Both the position numbers and the translations under genes were made by a program. Below, piece after piece: positions 34,601-46,203 of a DNA stretch of 64,000 bases. Positions within the stretch are counted from its first letter, which is position 1, and the number at the start of each line of letters is the position of its first letter. The DNA comes from Linepithema humile (Eukaryota > Arthropoda > Insecta > Hymenoptera > Formicidae), in NCBI RefSeq assembly GCF_040581485.1, contig NC_090132.1, positions 24,873,911 through 24,937,910 on the forward strand. Reading direction: 5' to 3'. The notes beneath the pieces are model-generated. The model had not been told where the DNA came from, ran no database searches, and saw only the letters and a program-made list of their open reading frames with translations.

Positions 34601-36887
34601 GTTAATATCGTGAATATTAATATTAGGTAACTGATATTAATATGCATATTGTTCGTTGTCAAGTTTAACGATCGGAAAAGTGCAGAACATGACATAAACG
34701 CTCTTTAAAAATCCGATAATTTTTCAAAATTTTGCAACGCTCTGACTCGGCTGATATAATACATTATTTCGCATTATTACACGTAATGGAAATAAAAATG
34801 CGATATATACGAGCATACGTTAATTATTATTATTACTGCAGTGAGGAGCGTTAGCGGAATATTAACGCAATACATTTCGGACTTACTGCAAATAGCATTA
34901 CTCCGGTAATGTTATCGAATAAATTTATAATTACGGAAAATAAAATTACCATTAGTTTATAAATAAATGCGCACTTTATGCGGGACTTACGTTATATTAA
35001 TTTTCGATAATGGCAATACGATATGTTGCTTCGCATCAGTGCTAAGCCATCGCAAGCTCGCCGCTGAAATATTGCTGTAATGACAAGCGCGCTGTAATGA
35101 AACATTTCGCGCGCTCGTTACTGCAGTACGTAAACTCACACGGTTACATCGCGAGTCGTGCGAAACGCGACGGCGTAGCGTGCGCGCGGCGAAATGCAGA
35201 TTTCCAGTTATCAAAGTAAACGAAGTTGTGAAAAATAATGGTGTTCCGCCCAGCCGCTAAGTAACTCGCCGACGAGAAACGAGGGGCAACTTAATCAACC
35301 GACGCGGGTGTATTAAGGGCGGCGGTAAAGAATCGCACGCTGTTGGAAAAACGTGAAACTACCGGGATGCAACGCTAGATTTCTATTTTTTTTTTTTTTT
35401 CACAAACCCCATCTGCATACGTAACGCGGAGGGATGACGCATCAGGATGCACCTTAGACGACAACGACAATATATTTTTCTACGCGAGTACATTCATTCA
35501 TTTACATATATAAGATCGTAATTTCACTTACGCGAATAACAAAACTACGCACTACTTTATTGTGATTTATATAAATGAGAATAAAATTGTGTTTTGCTTT
35601 GTTCAATTAGTTTTTCAAATCTTTATCTGGAAGGAAAACAGTATTCACACTGATGTGAGCTGTATTTGCGTTGTTGAAGCTATATTTAAACGTAACGCGA
35701 AAACGCGAAAACAACCAGATTTTTCGACATGGTTTTGCAAGCTATTATATATGGCGCTATTATATGATATATGGACTGAAATTTTACCTAATCGTATTAT
35801 TAAGAAAAAGATCCGGTTCTCTCACGCTCTATTCATCGATCTTAGAGTTTTTTTTTTTTTTTCAATTTTATACTTCTCTTGATAGAGATGATACGCTTGA
35901 TAGAGATCGCGCAATTTTTCTTTAACGACCACATCGGATCGGATAATAAAACCAAGTGTATGATAGAAATATATTTTTATCATTTTTAGTTCTGCTACTT
36001 CCCGAAAATATGGGTACATCCCGTCCGTGTCGCCGAAGCCTTCGAGTTGAAATACAAGATTCACGGGCCCAATGAAAGTGCTCCTAAAGCGTAAGTATTC
36101 GACTTCAATATTTTCTCGTCTTGCAATGCGGAACATAAAGTCGGTAGGTCATTCGTGCGCCTTTGCGAAAAGAGCAAGAACGTAACGCGGATCTTGAGAT
36201 TTCTTGACCCGCGGCGTACATCCTCGCATTTCGATGTTTGTGCGAGACTACTTTTACGACTATTTCGTTAAATTGGATTTCGAGGATCTCCGAATGCCAC
36301 AACAGAGTCCTATAACTCCAGAAATATAATCCAATCTCTTTTGTAATAAAAACAAGATCTAAAAGAATGACGTTCCGTGTGTCGTTTAAGTTCTTTTTCG
36401 AAAATACCTCTCATCAACAACACGAGTAACATACTTGATAAATAATTTAAAAATTTCCCTCCTTTTAGAAAGTTTTATCTTAATTGAAGATGGAAGAAAG
36501 CAAATAAATGTAAATTTATTCCAAGCTTATTCAGTCACCGCTGAAGAATATACGTTTTTAATAATACTAGCTACAAAAAAAATAAATCTCTCAATAATAC
36601 TGCGCTTATGTATTTTAGCTTAAAAAGGGGGAAAAAAACACTTTGCCCAGCCAAGCGCGTAAGCAAACCGAGTAAAAGAGGAGAGAAACTGCGGGTGGCA
36701 GTTGTTTCTGCAGTATGCGTAATGTATGATACTCGAGAAAATTATGGTACGTTTAATGGACGTACGACCAGCACGACCTCGTTGCAACGCGGTAATGTCG
36801 ATGAAAACGGTATATCTCTTGTATGCATATACTTTTGACAGTGCATACTCGCGCTCTCAAGTACTTGCGAATACTTACGAGCGTCGC

Positions 36888-36908
36888 GTGCGCGCGCGCG
36901 CGCGCGCG
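36888..36908. repeat. (GC)n alternating run
   Basis: About 20 bp of alternating G and C within the large intron, of the type that can form Z-DNA. Similar shorter runs occur at 11450-11461 and 51508-51524. Confidence 0.85.
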
Positions 36909-37223
36909 GTTTAATTTTCTCTCAAACGCAATGATAGCGTCATTGCGCTGCGCGTTGTGTCGAGTGATCAATATTTACAATTATTTGCATGATAGAGTAG
37001 ATACATAATACTACATAAGCGTACTTTCAACGTATCGAATTGATTTACAAAAGCAAGCAGAAGCGGCTTGATGGCGAATGGAAGCGCAGCTTTTGTAAAC
37101 TAAATCAATCCGTTGAACTAGTGCTGGGTTAAGTGCTAATGCAACATTAAAGGTCTACTCGGCGCACTGAAAAGCGTTATATTTATATGTTGGGATCGTA
37201 ATATAATATAAGCATTTACGTTA

Positions 37224-37246
37224 TGATATCATATCATATCATATTA
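37224..37246. repeat. 5-bp tandem repeat (ATATC)n
   Basis: GATATCATATCATATCATAT gives about four copies of a 5-bp unit in AT-rich intron sequence. Confidence 0.8.
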
Positions 37247-40200
37247 TACGTATACCGTATAATAAAATACAAAATTTTGATAATATTGTGATTAGAACGA
37301 TAAAAACAGTATTATCATGTACTATCAGTATTATGCTCTGATATTAACTATAAAGAGAATTGAATAATCACGCAATTGTCTGCGCATTTTTTTTTCAATT
37401 TACAAAGTAAGGTTTTCATATCACACAGTCAATTTCCGCGTTCCGTGCACGATTCTATCCCGTGTAATCCAGTTATTACAACTAGAAATACGAATTATAT
37501 TTACAAAAGCAAACAAACATCAGGATTTTATATTTCAACACGTTCGTATTTGCATTCGTGATTGTCTTCTTCCACATAATTCCGCGGGTATCCCTGCCAA
37601 TAGAATTTTCGTGCGAAGTTTCAGTGTACAGAGAGCGGTTATGCTTTCTCTTCTGTACACTACTAGTTTACAAATGCATTTTGCAGATACTCGTTTCGTT
37701 CCGGTATAACGCAGTGCAAGCATAATATCAAGCGTGGTAGTTTTTTTTTCTATGCAAAATCTTTTTCCATTTTTTACGCAAACGAAAGCTTGAAAGCAGT
37801 TTAACAATTCACGTGTTGTTCCCATAAAATTAACAAAATTTGATACGATATTAATTCGAGTAACGTTTTTTTTTATACACTTTGTATGTTTTTTTTTATA
37901 TATATACTTGCATTTAAAAGTGTGAACTCTTAACCTATTTTCTCACATGAAAATATTCAATTTTAAAAATAATGCAAGTTATTATTAGTTATTTTTGTAG
38001 AATAATTAAGATAATCTTGGTTTAATTGAAATCGAGCTGACATTGTGTACTCCAGTATGCGTTGTACGCGAAAAGCTTTTTGACTTTTGGATTCGTTATT
38101 TGAGGATTCAACAATTAACGCTCGTACGAGTATCAACGTTCGGCCTAATTTTCGCGGATACGAGCGTCGAGATCCTCTCGGGAGAACTGCTGCGTTGCAT
38201 CCTAATTAACTAGTCGAAATCGAGGTTCACCTGGCGAACGTGGTTATGCGAGATTCGACCATTGCGAAATCGTCATTAAACAGCGACTATCCACGCTAAT
38301 CTCGGTCATTCATCAATTTTCCGAGAGTACACTATCGGATTTCAGCGATTTCTAACAGATTTTACGGGTCTTTCATTATCGCGTAGTCAAACGGCGCGTG
38401 AAATATAGCTAGCACAAAATGTGCTTCGCGGAATTGTATATTCGCTCGGCTTACATTTAGTGGTGACTGGTAATCTGTAATAAATCTCGCGCACAAACCT
38501 ACGCGTGTATTTATTCACTTATTACGAGCTTTCAGTCCGTAATCATTGCAATAATCGCTGCTAAATTAAAAACGATGGTATTTAATATGTTAGTTATAAA
38601 ACGATAAATTATGTAACGAGTATTTGTAATCGGAATCAATGTAGCGTGCGACATCTGATACAATTATTTTGCAAAATGGGTCACATGCAATTTGTCGTAC
38701 GGCTACACGCCCGCCGTGCGATGATATAACCGATTTATATTTCTCGAATTATATGCCCTCGATTTTTTTAATAAATAGCCGAATAACGAATTCCAACGTA
38801 AGCATTTTATAGATTGTTATTTTTCTTCGTTAAAAGGAGAGAGTTATTTTATCATTATCGATCTTGATATAGAATCGCTACATGAGAACAAATCTTTTCT
38901 CGCAGGTTATTCAAAGAACATTCTCATTTTATTCAAGAACACAATTCATTATTTACCTTTAATCACTCTCTATATTTCGTTCTCCGGCGCTTTCAATATC
39001 GCATAGTGCACACACTGGCGAACCTACGTATAATTTAGCAAGTAGGACGAACTGTCGTTCGTGAACTGCAATTATTGTTCCTGACAGAATACTTGGCGCT
39101 CACAAATGACGATGGCGTTCGCGTGAAGATTGCTCGCACTTTTTTTCCTGCTCGCAGCTGCACGGACTAGATTCTACACGCTTTTACGACGCAAAAATTG
39201 CAGTTTGTCCCGTTTTACCGCTCACCTATCAGCGTCCTATCAGATTTAAAATCCCGGCAATCCGTCCAGTTGCGCGCATGCAGGCCGTCCTTTCTCCCCC
39301 TCCCCGTTCCGCATGTCGTTGCATAACGCTCCATATGCGTCACGTTGCACATTCCGTGTCTCCTGCCAGCTCACGAATCGAGTAACCATCACACGGTTAT
39401 CCGTTTCACGCACACGCGCCCGTAAAAATGTAATGCAGGTCAATGTGTAATACGGCGCGGCTTGGTGGAGCTCCAGCGGTTCGCGCGAAATAAAACAGCT
39501 AATCGATTGCACACCGGCGAGTCACGTATCACGAACGCGCCGAGACGTGGAACATCGAATCCTTGGCTTAAGGAACCCACCACGAGCACTAAATCCTCCA
39601 TCCTTTTTCCGAGGAGGCAATCTTACAGTGTTAATGACCTGTCACTTACAGCAGTCTTGATTGCACCGCTGAATCAGACACATTATTTCATCTATATTTT
39701 GCGAGAATAAAACAAATAACAATTATCTCTTTATTTAGTTCGAGGGACGTCGTAAATAAAAGACTCTGGACGAGTATTAATATTTTGCAGAGCGCAGTTT
39801 GAAATTCAGGTTTTTCTTCAGCAAACCACATAACATTTTTGCTATTAATTGCAAACTGCAGAAACTAAAAACAATTAAATATGCGGACGCTGCTTTCCCT
39901 GCAACATGGGACGGCAATGTAAAAAGGGTCAGGTATTTCAGTAAAAATACGTAGTTACAATTATTGAGCATACGCGATGCCCGCGCGAGAGATAATAAAA
40001 TTTTTTAATTAATATTTCCTAATAAAGAAGCAACCGTGTCTCACGCGCTGCAACGCGTTCCTCAGCTTTTCGAGAGAACGTGAGATTCTATTATTAGTTC
40101 CGGCACAAGGATTGCTCGTCTCGTCATTGAACCAGGAGGGCTTAATTCGAGGCAGGAAAATCCCTCGCGCGCTCCACCTAAGCAATATATATTTTATACA

Positions 40201-40919
40201 TCGCGTACGTATACGCCGCTTGCCTGCAGGATGTAAAGCGAATCCTTGGCTTAAGCAGTACATGCCGCGGTACGTGCGAGCCCGCGACGCATTTATAGAC
40301 TTTCCAGCAGCTTGCCTGTCGCGCACCGTTTCCACGGAACACGACGTAATGCACCGGTGGTAACAGTGGCCCGGTATTTCGCGGTTGCAACGGCAAAATA
40401 AACCAGCAGGAGCTTCCTTTGCCTCTGTTTTATATCCCACGACACTTTTATCTCGCGCTACGTACGTCAAGAACGTGACTATTTAACTTAACGGCAACGC
40501 GCATTACGAGACACTCGTATGTCGCCCACTCTGTTGTGCGCGCGAGATTTTTACCGATTAAAGAGTTGCGGTTGTCAGTTTCGCGTTTTGAGCTCGGAAC
40601 AACAATAATCGGCGCTACCTTTACTCTCCGGAGCGATGTAAAATTTTATGACCGCGGCAATCCAAACATTTATCTGAATTTTTAATTAAAATAAAATTGC
40701 GCGAAGAGTAAAATTGTGCAAATAATAAAATTACATAATATATTGAGAATTCAATTAACAACATAAAACTCGATCATCGCGAATTATGACTACTTTCAAT
40801 ACTCTCACTGCCATTATCAAAACTTGACAAAACTAATTTATATCGTTGGTAACAAAAAATCATGGCTCATCATGACGCTACATCGCCCATTTCACGATAC
40901 ATCAACTTGTTCCGCGAAT

Positions 40920-41780
40920 ACATTATTCTCGCACAGTGCCGGGAAGTTGTTGCACGCTTCCGAATTTATGCGCTCTCCCGTCGGGCCAATTTTTCAATCC
41001 GCGGTGCCGCGCGCCTTATCGCCCGGCGCACGGCCGCCGCAATCCAGCTCCTCCGACTTATTTACCCCCGGTGCGCAATCGCGGGAAGAACATTTCCTTA
41101 CATCACGCGACAGCGACGGCGGTGGTTATTTACTACGCGACTCGTTTGTAGACTCTCCGAGATGCGCGACGGGACGACGTACAATGATAATGAGCTTCGA
41201 CGAGAAGATCGGGCGCAGAGCGGCTCTACCGCCGATGCGGTGGTCCCGCAGCGCGAAATAAGGGCGCTCGCGCCTCTTCTTCCGTCCGGAAACGCCGTTC
41301 GATCGCGCGCACCGATTTCCGTCTAGCGGGTGGTATATCGAGTCTCTACAGTCCAGTGTGTGTTACTGCGTGCACGAGAAACCGTACGGTGATCTATAGA
41401 GCTTGTGCAAGTGTGCGCGCGCTCGCACACACCTGTAAGCCGTTAGTGACGCCACGGAGGAAACGCTGCGGCGTCTCGCTCACGTTGCCTCTACAACACC
41501 TACCTACCTATCCGGCGTAGTTGTCGAGATTTGTTGCTTGACATTGAGAAAGTGGCGTTCGCGGCTGGTAACAGTGTATGTATATAACCGCCTGCCAATG
41601 CGCCGGGTCGACAGCTCGCGCGGCAACAATCGCCCACCGGGAAGTATGCAGTCCGCAGTGTGTAACCTACGCGGCCTCCACCTTCGCCGGGACTCGATCA
41701 CGCCCAAGTCACGTACTCGGGTTAATCCCGACTACGGTGGGCTTTAAGCGGAGCGATTTAAGATGCTATCGCGGCGCAAA
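40920..41780. other. CpG-rich island in the large intron
   Basis: A GC-rich, CpG-dense block holding several overlapping open frames (145 and 154 codons on plus, 67 on minus) without recognisable protein motifs. Near 41345-41360 the sequence CTACAGTCCAGTGTG resembles arthropod initiator contexts, and 41430-41438 (CACCTGTAAGC) resembles a splice donor on the plus strand. I could not find a downstream promoter element at the expected spacing, so an internal promoter or non-coding first exon is only a possibility. Confidence 0.4.
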
Positions 41781-41850
41781 GAAGCGGAACCTTATGCAAA
41801 TATCTCGAAATACTTCCGCTGGAAAAAGCGCCCGCCCGCACCTCGCCCCG

Positions 41851-41871
41851 CTCTCTCTCTCTCTCTCTCTC
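41851..41871. repeat. (CT)10 microsatellite
   Basis: Short uninterrupted CT run at the right edge of the CpG-rich island. Confidence 0.9.
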
Positions 41872-42223
41872 GCCGAATTCATCGATGTGCGCGGGGAGTC
41901 TATTTTTCTACGGCGAAAGTTCGAACGATGAAGTCGAGCGAGAGGAAACTGTGGATATTCGAAAGACGAAAAAGTATCGCTCGCCAGCGCGTGACCGTCA
42001 TTTCACGTCTATACACTTTTCTTTCGCGCAGCTAAGTATACTACATCTGACGAGAAACGTGTCAAGTCCATGCGATCCATGAAACTAATACGACTGATAT
42101 TGTATCTCTATATGATACCGGCTTTTATATAAAGAACTAACATCGCTCGGCGGAAGCTACTTCTATACTATTTTAATTATTATTACGTATTCCTCCTTAA
42201 ACATATTCTTTGTTCCGGAATCG

Positions 42224-42260
42224 ACTCTCTCTCTCTCTTTCTCTTTCTCTCTCTCTCTTT
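42224..42260. repeat. (CT)n/(TTTC)n pyrimidine microsatellite
   Basis: Interrupted CT repeat of about 37 bp inside the large intron. A shorter (CT)10 run lies 370 bp to the left at 41851-41871. Confidence 0.9.
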
Positions 42261-42879
42261 ATTTGATTTTTGAAATAAGCTCATTCACTCGCGGAAGTGT
42301 AATCGGCCGACAGATCCGACCACCATCCGTTTTCGTCTACGAAGCCTCGCGAATTTTATTGCTCCATCCCGCAGAAATCGAATATCCGGCGTGCACTCGC
42401 AACGAATCGCGAACCGAAGTACGTTAACGAGAGTTTACGGCCGTTTCCGTGTAGTTAATTAAACCGGGCATTAATATCGTTTGCCGACCGAAGCGGTCCG
42501 TCTTCAACCGCGACTGGAAGAATTCCGTCGTTCATCTTACATCCCGCAAGCACGCTGGAAATTGGCTCCACTTAATTTGGCAGTGCGAATAAAATTCTGT
42601 AGATTTGCGTCGGAGCGATACGCTAACTGTAGTTAATGGTTTTTCTTTTCTTTCTTTCAGCTTTTTTGCCTCTTGTTTTATTCTCTTTTTCAGAAAACGC
42701 AGAATCTCTTGACTCTATGTTTCCGTAATTATGCGGACAAACGCACAGAAATGGATCTATGTTTACTTCTAAAATTTATTTTACTCGCAATTATTTAAAC
42801 ATCTTGCTTAATACTTGGTCAAAATATTTAATATAATAAAAAATTTGTTTTATAAGCATTGAAATATTTATATATACGT

Positions 42880-42883
<4 letters not shown>

Positions 42884-42931
<48 letters not shown>
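42884..42931. repeat. (AT)24 microsatellite
   Basis: 48 bp of uninterrupted AT dinucleotide, preceded by an imperfect TA-rich stretch from about 42865. It lies inside the large intron. Confidence 0.97.
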
Positions 42932-42934
<3 letters not shown>

Positions 42935-44093
42935 TCATTAAGCGAAATAATAGTACAAATTAGCAAATATGAAACTCGAACTGTTGGCCTTCATTATTTC
43001 GAGACAACATAAAATTATTTCGAAATAACATAAAATATTTTGAACTCTTTCTTCTCTTTTTATAGCATTATAAAACATAAAACGCCAAACACGAAAATCC
43101 TATTCATTATGAGAATTTTATGTGTGCACGTTATTAAATTTAATTTATATGAAAATTACAGGTACTTAATTGATTCTCGCCGTACGCGGCACATAGGTTT
43201 TTAGCACAGGCCTCCCACCACTCGCCGTTCAATTTGCATGCTCTGGTTAATTAATTAATGCATCTCCCCGTGAGCCGTAACAAACCCTCGCCAATTGTGG
43301 AAGCGACGATAAACACCGGGAGTATCGCGGTACACGCCGAACCGATTTACTGCAAGCCATCGCTTTGTTTATGAATATTTCAGCAAAGCACACTGCCGGA
43401 TACCGCAAATGTGTGTGATCTATCTCCTACTACGACCAATTCAATATTGCACTACCGCAAGGCCAGCAAACACAAGATCTGCGACGACGCGCCACAATTC
43501 CATCCTAAATCAAAACAAGTCTCGCTGTTTTATTTTTTCTCTTGTAGTATTGAAAAATTCATAAATTATAATTGTATTTCTTGGTCAGGTATTTTCTGTT
43601 TACACATCGAGTTTATTTCCACTTGGTTCAATTTTAATTTAAAACCATTTTTTATTTTCATCGTAAAAAATTCTTTTCATTTCCAACGGGGAATAATACG
43701 GAAAATAAACTATCCCAAAAGCTACCTCTTTATATCAAGATGATTAGTTTGAATAAAACTGTAATGTTTTTGCCTTAGGAGGGCTTGTATTGCGCTGCAT
43801 AAAATACATACCCGAGAACATACTTGCGTTCTTGTATCGTGAACCGACATGAACATCATCCGTTCCATTCGAACATCATCCGTTTTGCGTATAGCAGTGC
43901 GCACCGGGATTTTTTCTCGCGAATCTACTTCGAGATGGAAGATAGCATGATTACGATAGAGCAATGCGCGTAAAAGCGACCGAGAGTGCGGCTTTTCCCT
44001 TGCACATGACAATTACCGTTAGATGTATAAAGAAAAAAAGAGAAAAGAGAGTCTCGGTATAAAAGCACAGAGGCGCAATGGCTCGAAGAGAGG

Positions 44094-44096
<3 letters not shown>

Positions 44097-44135
<39 letters not shown>

Positions 44136-44147
44136 GAGAGAGAGAGA
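44097..44147. repeat. (AG)n microsatellite with one interruption
   Basis: An (AG)n run at about 44103-44130 is interrupted by AACG and followed by a further short (AG)n run. It lies in a purine-rich stretch starting near 44025. Confidence 0.95.
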
Positions 44148-44807
44148 ACAGCTAGACGTTTGTGCTTTACGAATTACGTGCGCGTATACGCGAATATATA
44201 TTCGTGAATACTGGCGCGTTTATTACACAGCAGCCCCGGCGGGGCCGACCGTTTCTTTAGCGCAAAGTTGGTATTTACTCGTTATGAGCCGCGTCGGTTT
44301 TTAGGTCAACATCTTTTGTCGGTGCAACAACCCGTCTCGATTACTCGCGGAAACTCCGGCGGTCCTTGTCTGCCTTTTCTCGAGTTCGATGTTTCCCGAT
44401 ACTTCGATTGGTCGTACGTGTATTAATAGCGACGAGTATCGAGAACCTTACCACATAATGCTTTAATATGCGAAATAATTCGTTTAATAAATTCGGTGAT
44501 TCGCCACATTTTCAATAAAATAACACGTTAATTAGTTTACCTCACAGGCAAACATTTCGCAAAGTTCAAAGTGAATCATGAAAATTGTTAACGAAAACTG
44601 CTAATAATTTCTGTGCAATGTGATATGCAAGAAATATAATTTTTCACATATCTCAATGCAATTAACGTAATTAACGAGTAAAAAAAGTTAACAAGTAAAA
44701 CAGTTCTGCAAAATTATTTATCAAAAAGCGAATATTTATTATCGAAATTGAAATCAGCTCGTTTTTCAGTGATGTCTTACAAAAGCTTCATCTCAAACAA
44801 AATAGCT

Positions 44808-44930
44808 CATTTCTCTACATAATCAGTACATTTTTCAACATATTTTTTTTTTTTTTTTTTTAGTATGACAGTTTTCTATTATATGAAAAAATCTTTTGGT
44901 TGAGAAATTACCCAGTTATGTACTGCAGAC
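44808..44930. repeat. Left arm of a mariner-derived fold-back
   Basis: This is an inverted partial copy of the mariner C-terminal region at about 45023-45157. For example AAAAAATCTTTTGGTTGAGA (44886-44905) pairs with the reverse complement of 45047-45066 (AAAAAATCTTTTGGTTGGGA). Matching continues outward through GTCTGACAGTTTT-like and TTTTTCAATATA-like blocks to AATAGCT near 44811. A T18 run near 44846-44863 is unique to this arm. Confidence 0.75.
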
Positions 44931-45157
44931 CTGACGCCATCGGATTATCATGTATTCAGATCAAAAGATCGAAAAGAATGTGATAAGACATTTTTCTATG
45001 ATTTTCGATGACAAGCTTAAAGCTGCGGTGCACAATTGAGTAATTTCCCAACCAAAAGATTTTTTTTTTCAAGGAATTAAAAAACTGTCAGACTGCTGTC
45101 GGAAAAGTATATTGAAAAACACGATAATTGTGTGGAAAAGTAAGCTATTATTCAAAT
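44928..45157 (+). mobile_element. Mariner-type (Tc1/mariner) transposase remnant, C-terminal part
   Basis: Frame 1 from 44928 reads DLTPSDYHVFRSKD, the mariner signature DLAPSDYHLFRS around the third catalytic acid (D34D type). After a frameshift, frame 45007 onward reads DDKLKAAVHN-stop-VISQPKDFFFQGIKKLSDCCRKSI. This matches the usual C-terminal block with NQPKDFY..GIKKL..RW.KC. At least one frameshift and one internal stop make it inactive. The rest of the transposase and an intact pair of terminal repeats are not present as a continuous element. It lies in the large intron of the CRIM1-like gene, on the opposite strand. Confidence 0.8.
45023..45157. repeat. Right arm of the mariner-derived fold-back
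   Basis: Inverted copy of about 44808-44930. The spacer between the arms is about 90 bp and holds the DLTPSDYH-coding stretch. The arm itself codes, in one frame, for the transposase C-terminus, so the palindrome comes from inverted duplication of coding sequence and not from the element's own terminal repeats. Confidence 0.75.
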
Positions 45158-46168
45158 TTTATATAATAGGAGATTATTTCTTAATAACGAATCACAATAA
45201 CTTCTTTACCCACCCTCCATATGCTACAATTACGAATAAAGTCGCAACGTGGATATTTTGTTTGTCTTGCGTCTTTCACACTAACGCGCACGGAGCTCTT
45301 TTAGTTCCCTCTTACATGGCATTAGACGATTAAGCTCACTCTCTCAGAAGTTCCATATTACCGAGTCTCGTGACGTCACGCCATTAGGCCCCTCGGCCGT
45401 GATCAGTTCCACGCGAGATACAATTTAATGGGAAAAGTTGAGGATTTGCGCGCTGCCCGCCGCGCTGTCCGGAACGCGATCGCCGTCGTCCGACGTCTCT
45501 TCACGCCGCGAAAGGGGTGGTCTTGCGTGACGCAATCTGTACATCGAGTAAAATCAAGTTTACTTCTCGCAATCCCATTTATCGTCCGAAAATAAAATTC
45601 CTGTTCTTTAATTCCTCGCGCGCCCACCGTTACACAATCGAGGAATTGAATGTCCGCGTCATCTCGCGCTCGACTTTTTACGATCCACCGGATTTACAAG
45701 CTTTCTCTTCCGCACGACTCTCGTAAAAGGTCTTCAGGCGATGATTCCGGTTGAGAATCATCTTAATTAATGACGATCTCACGACGGCGCTAATAAGATT
45801 TTCACGGCGATAGCCCGAGGCTCGTTTCGTCCCGTTTCTCATCTCCGGCCGGATTGGCAATTTTAATATTAGCCGCTGCACCTGCAGCCACGTAATCGCG
45901 CGTGATTGACACGATCGTGATTTTAGTTTCCACGAGCGTCGTAAAAAAAGAACTGAGCTGAAGGAGGAATTAGAGAGGATCGCTTCTGACGTGAACTAAA
46001 ATCTGTGACGTATCGTTTTTTTCTTTATCGAGAGGCGAGGCTTTTGCTCCATTTTATCAGGGATATTTTTATATGAATGCATGCGGCATATATACATATA
46101 GTAACATGAGAATGTTTCCGAACGGGACTAAATAAGCATCCTGCGTTGTGCTGATATACGCCATATCA

Positions 46169-46203
46169 CCAGATAAATTCACCAGATAAATTCACCAGAT
46201 AAT
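46169..46203. repeat. 13-bp tandem repeat, about 2.7 copies
   Basis: The unit ACCAGATAAATTC is repeated twice and followed by a third partial copy ACCAGATAA. No link to a known element. Confidence 0.9.

Noticed and set aside
40009..40470. 153-codon minus-strand frame with several cysteines (considered as a VWC-type exon)
   Set aside because: Cysteine spacing does not fit VWC or IGFBP, it lies between two exons whose phases already join, and no splice sites bound it convincingly.
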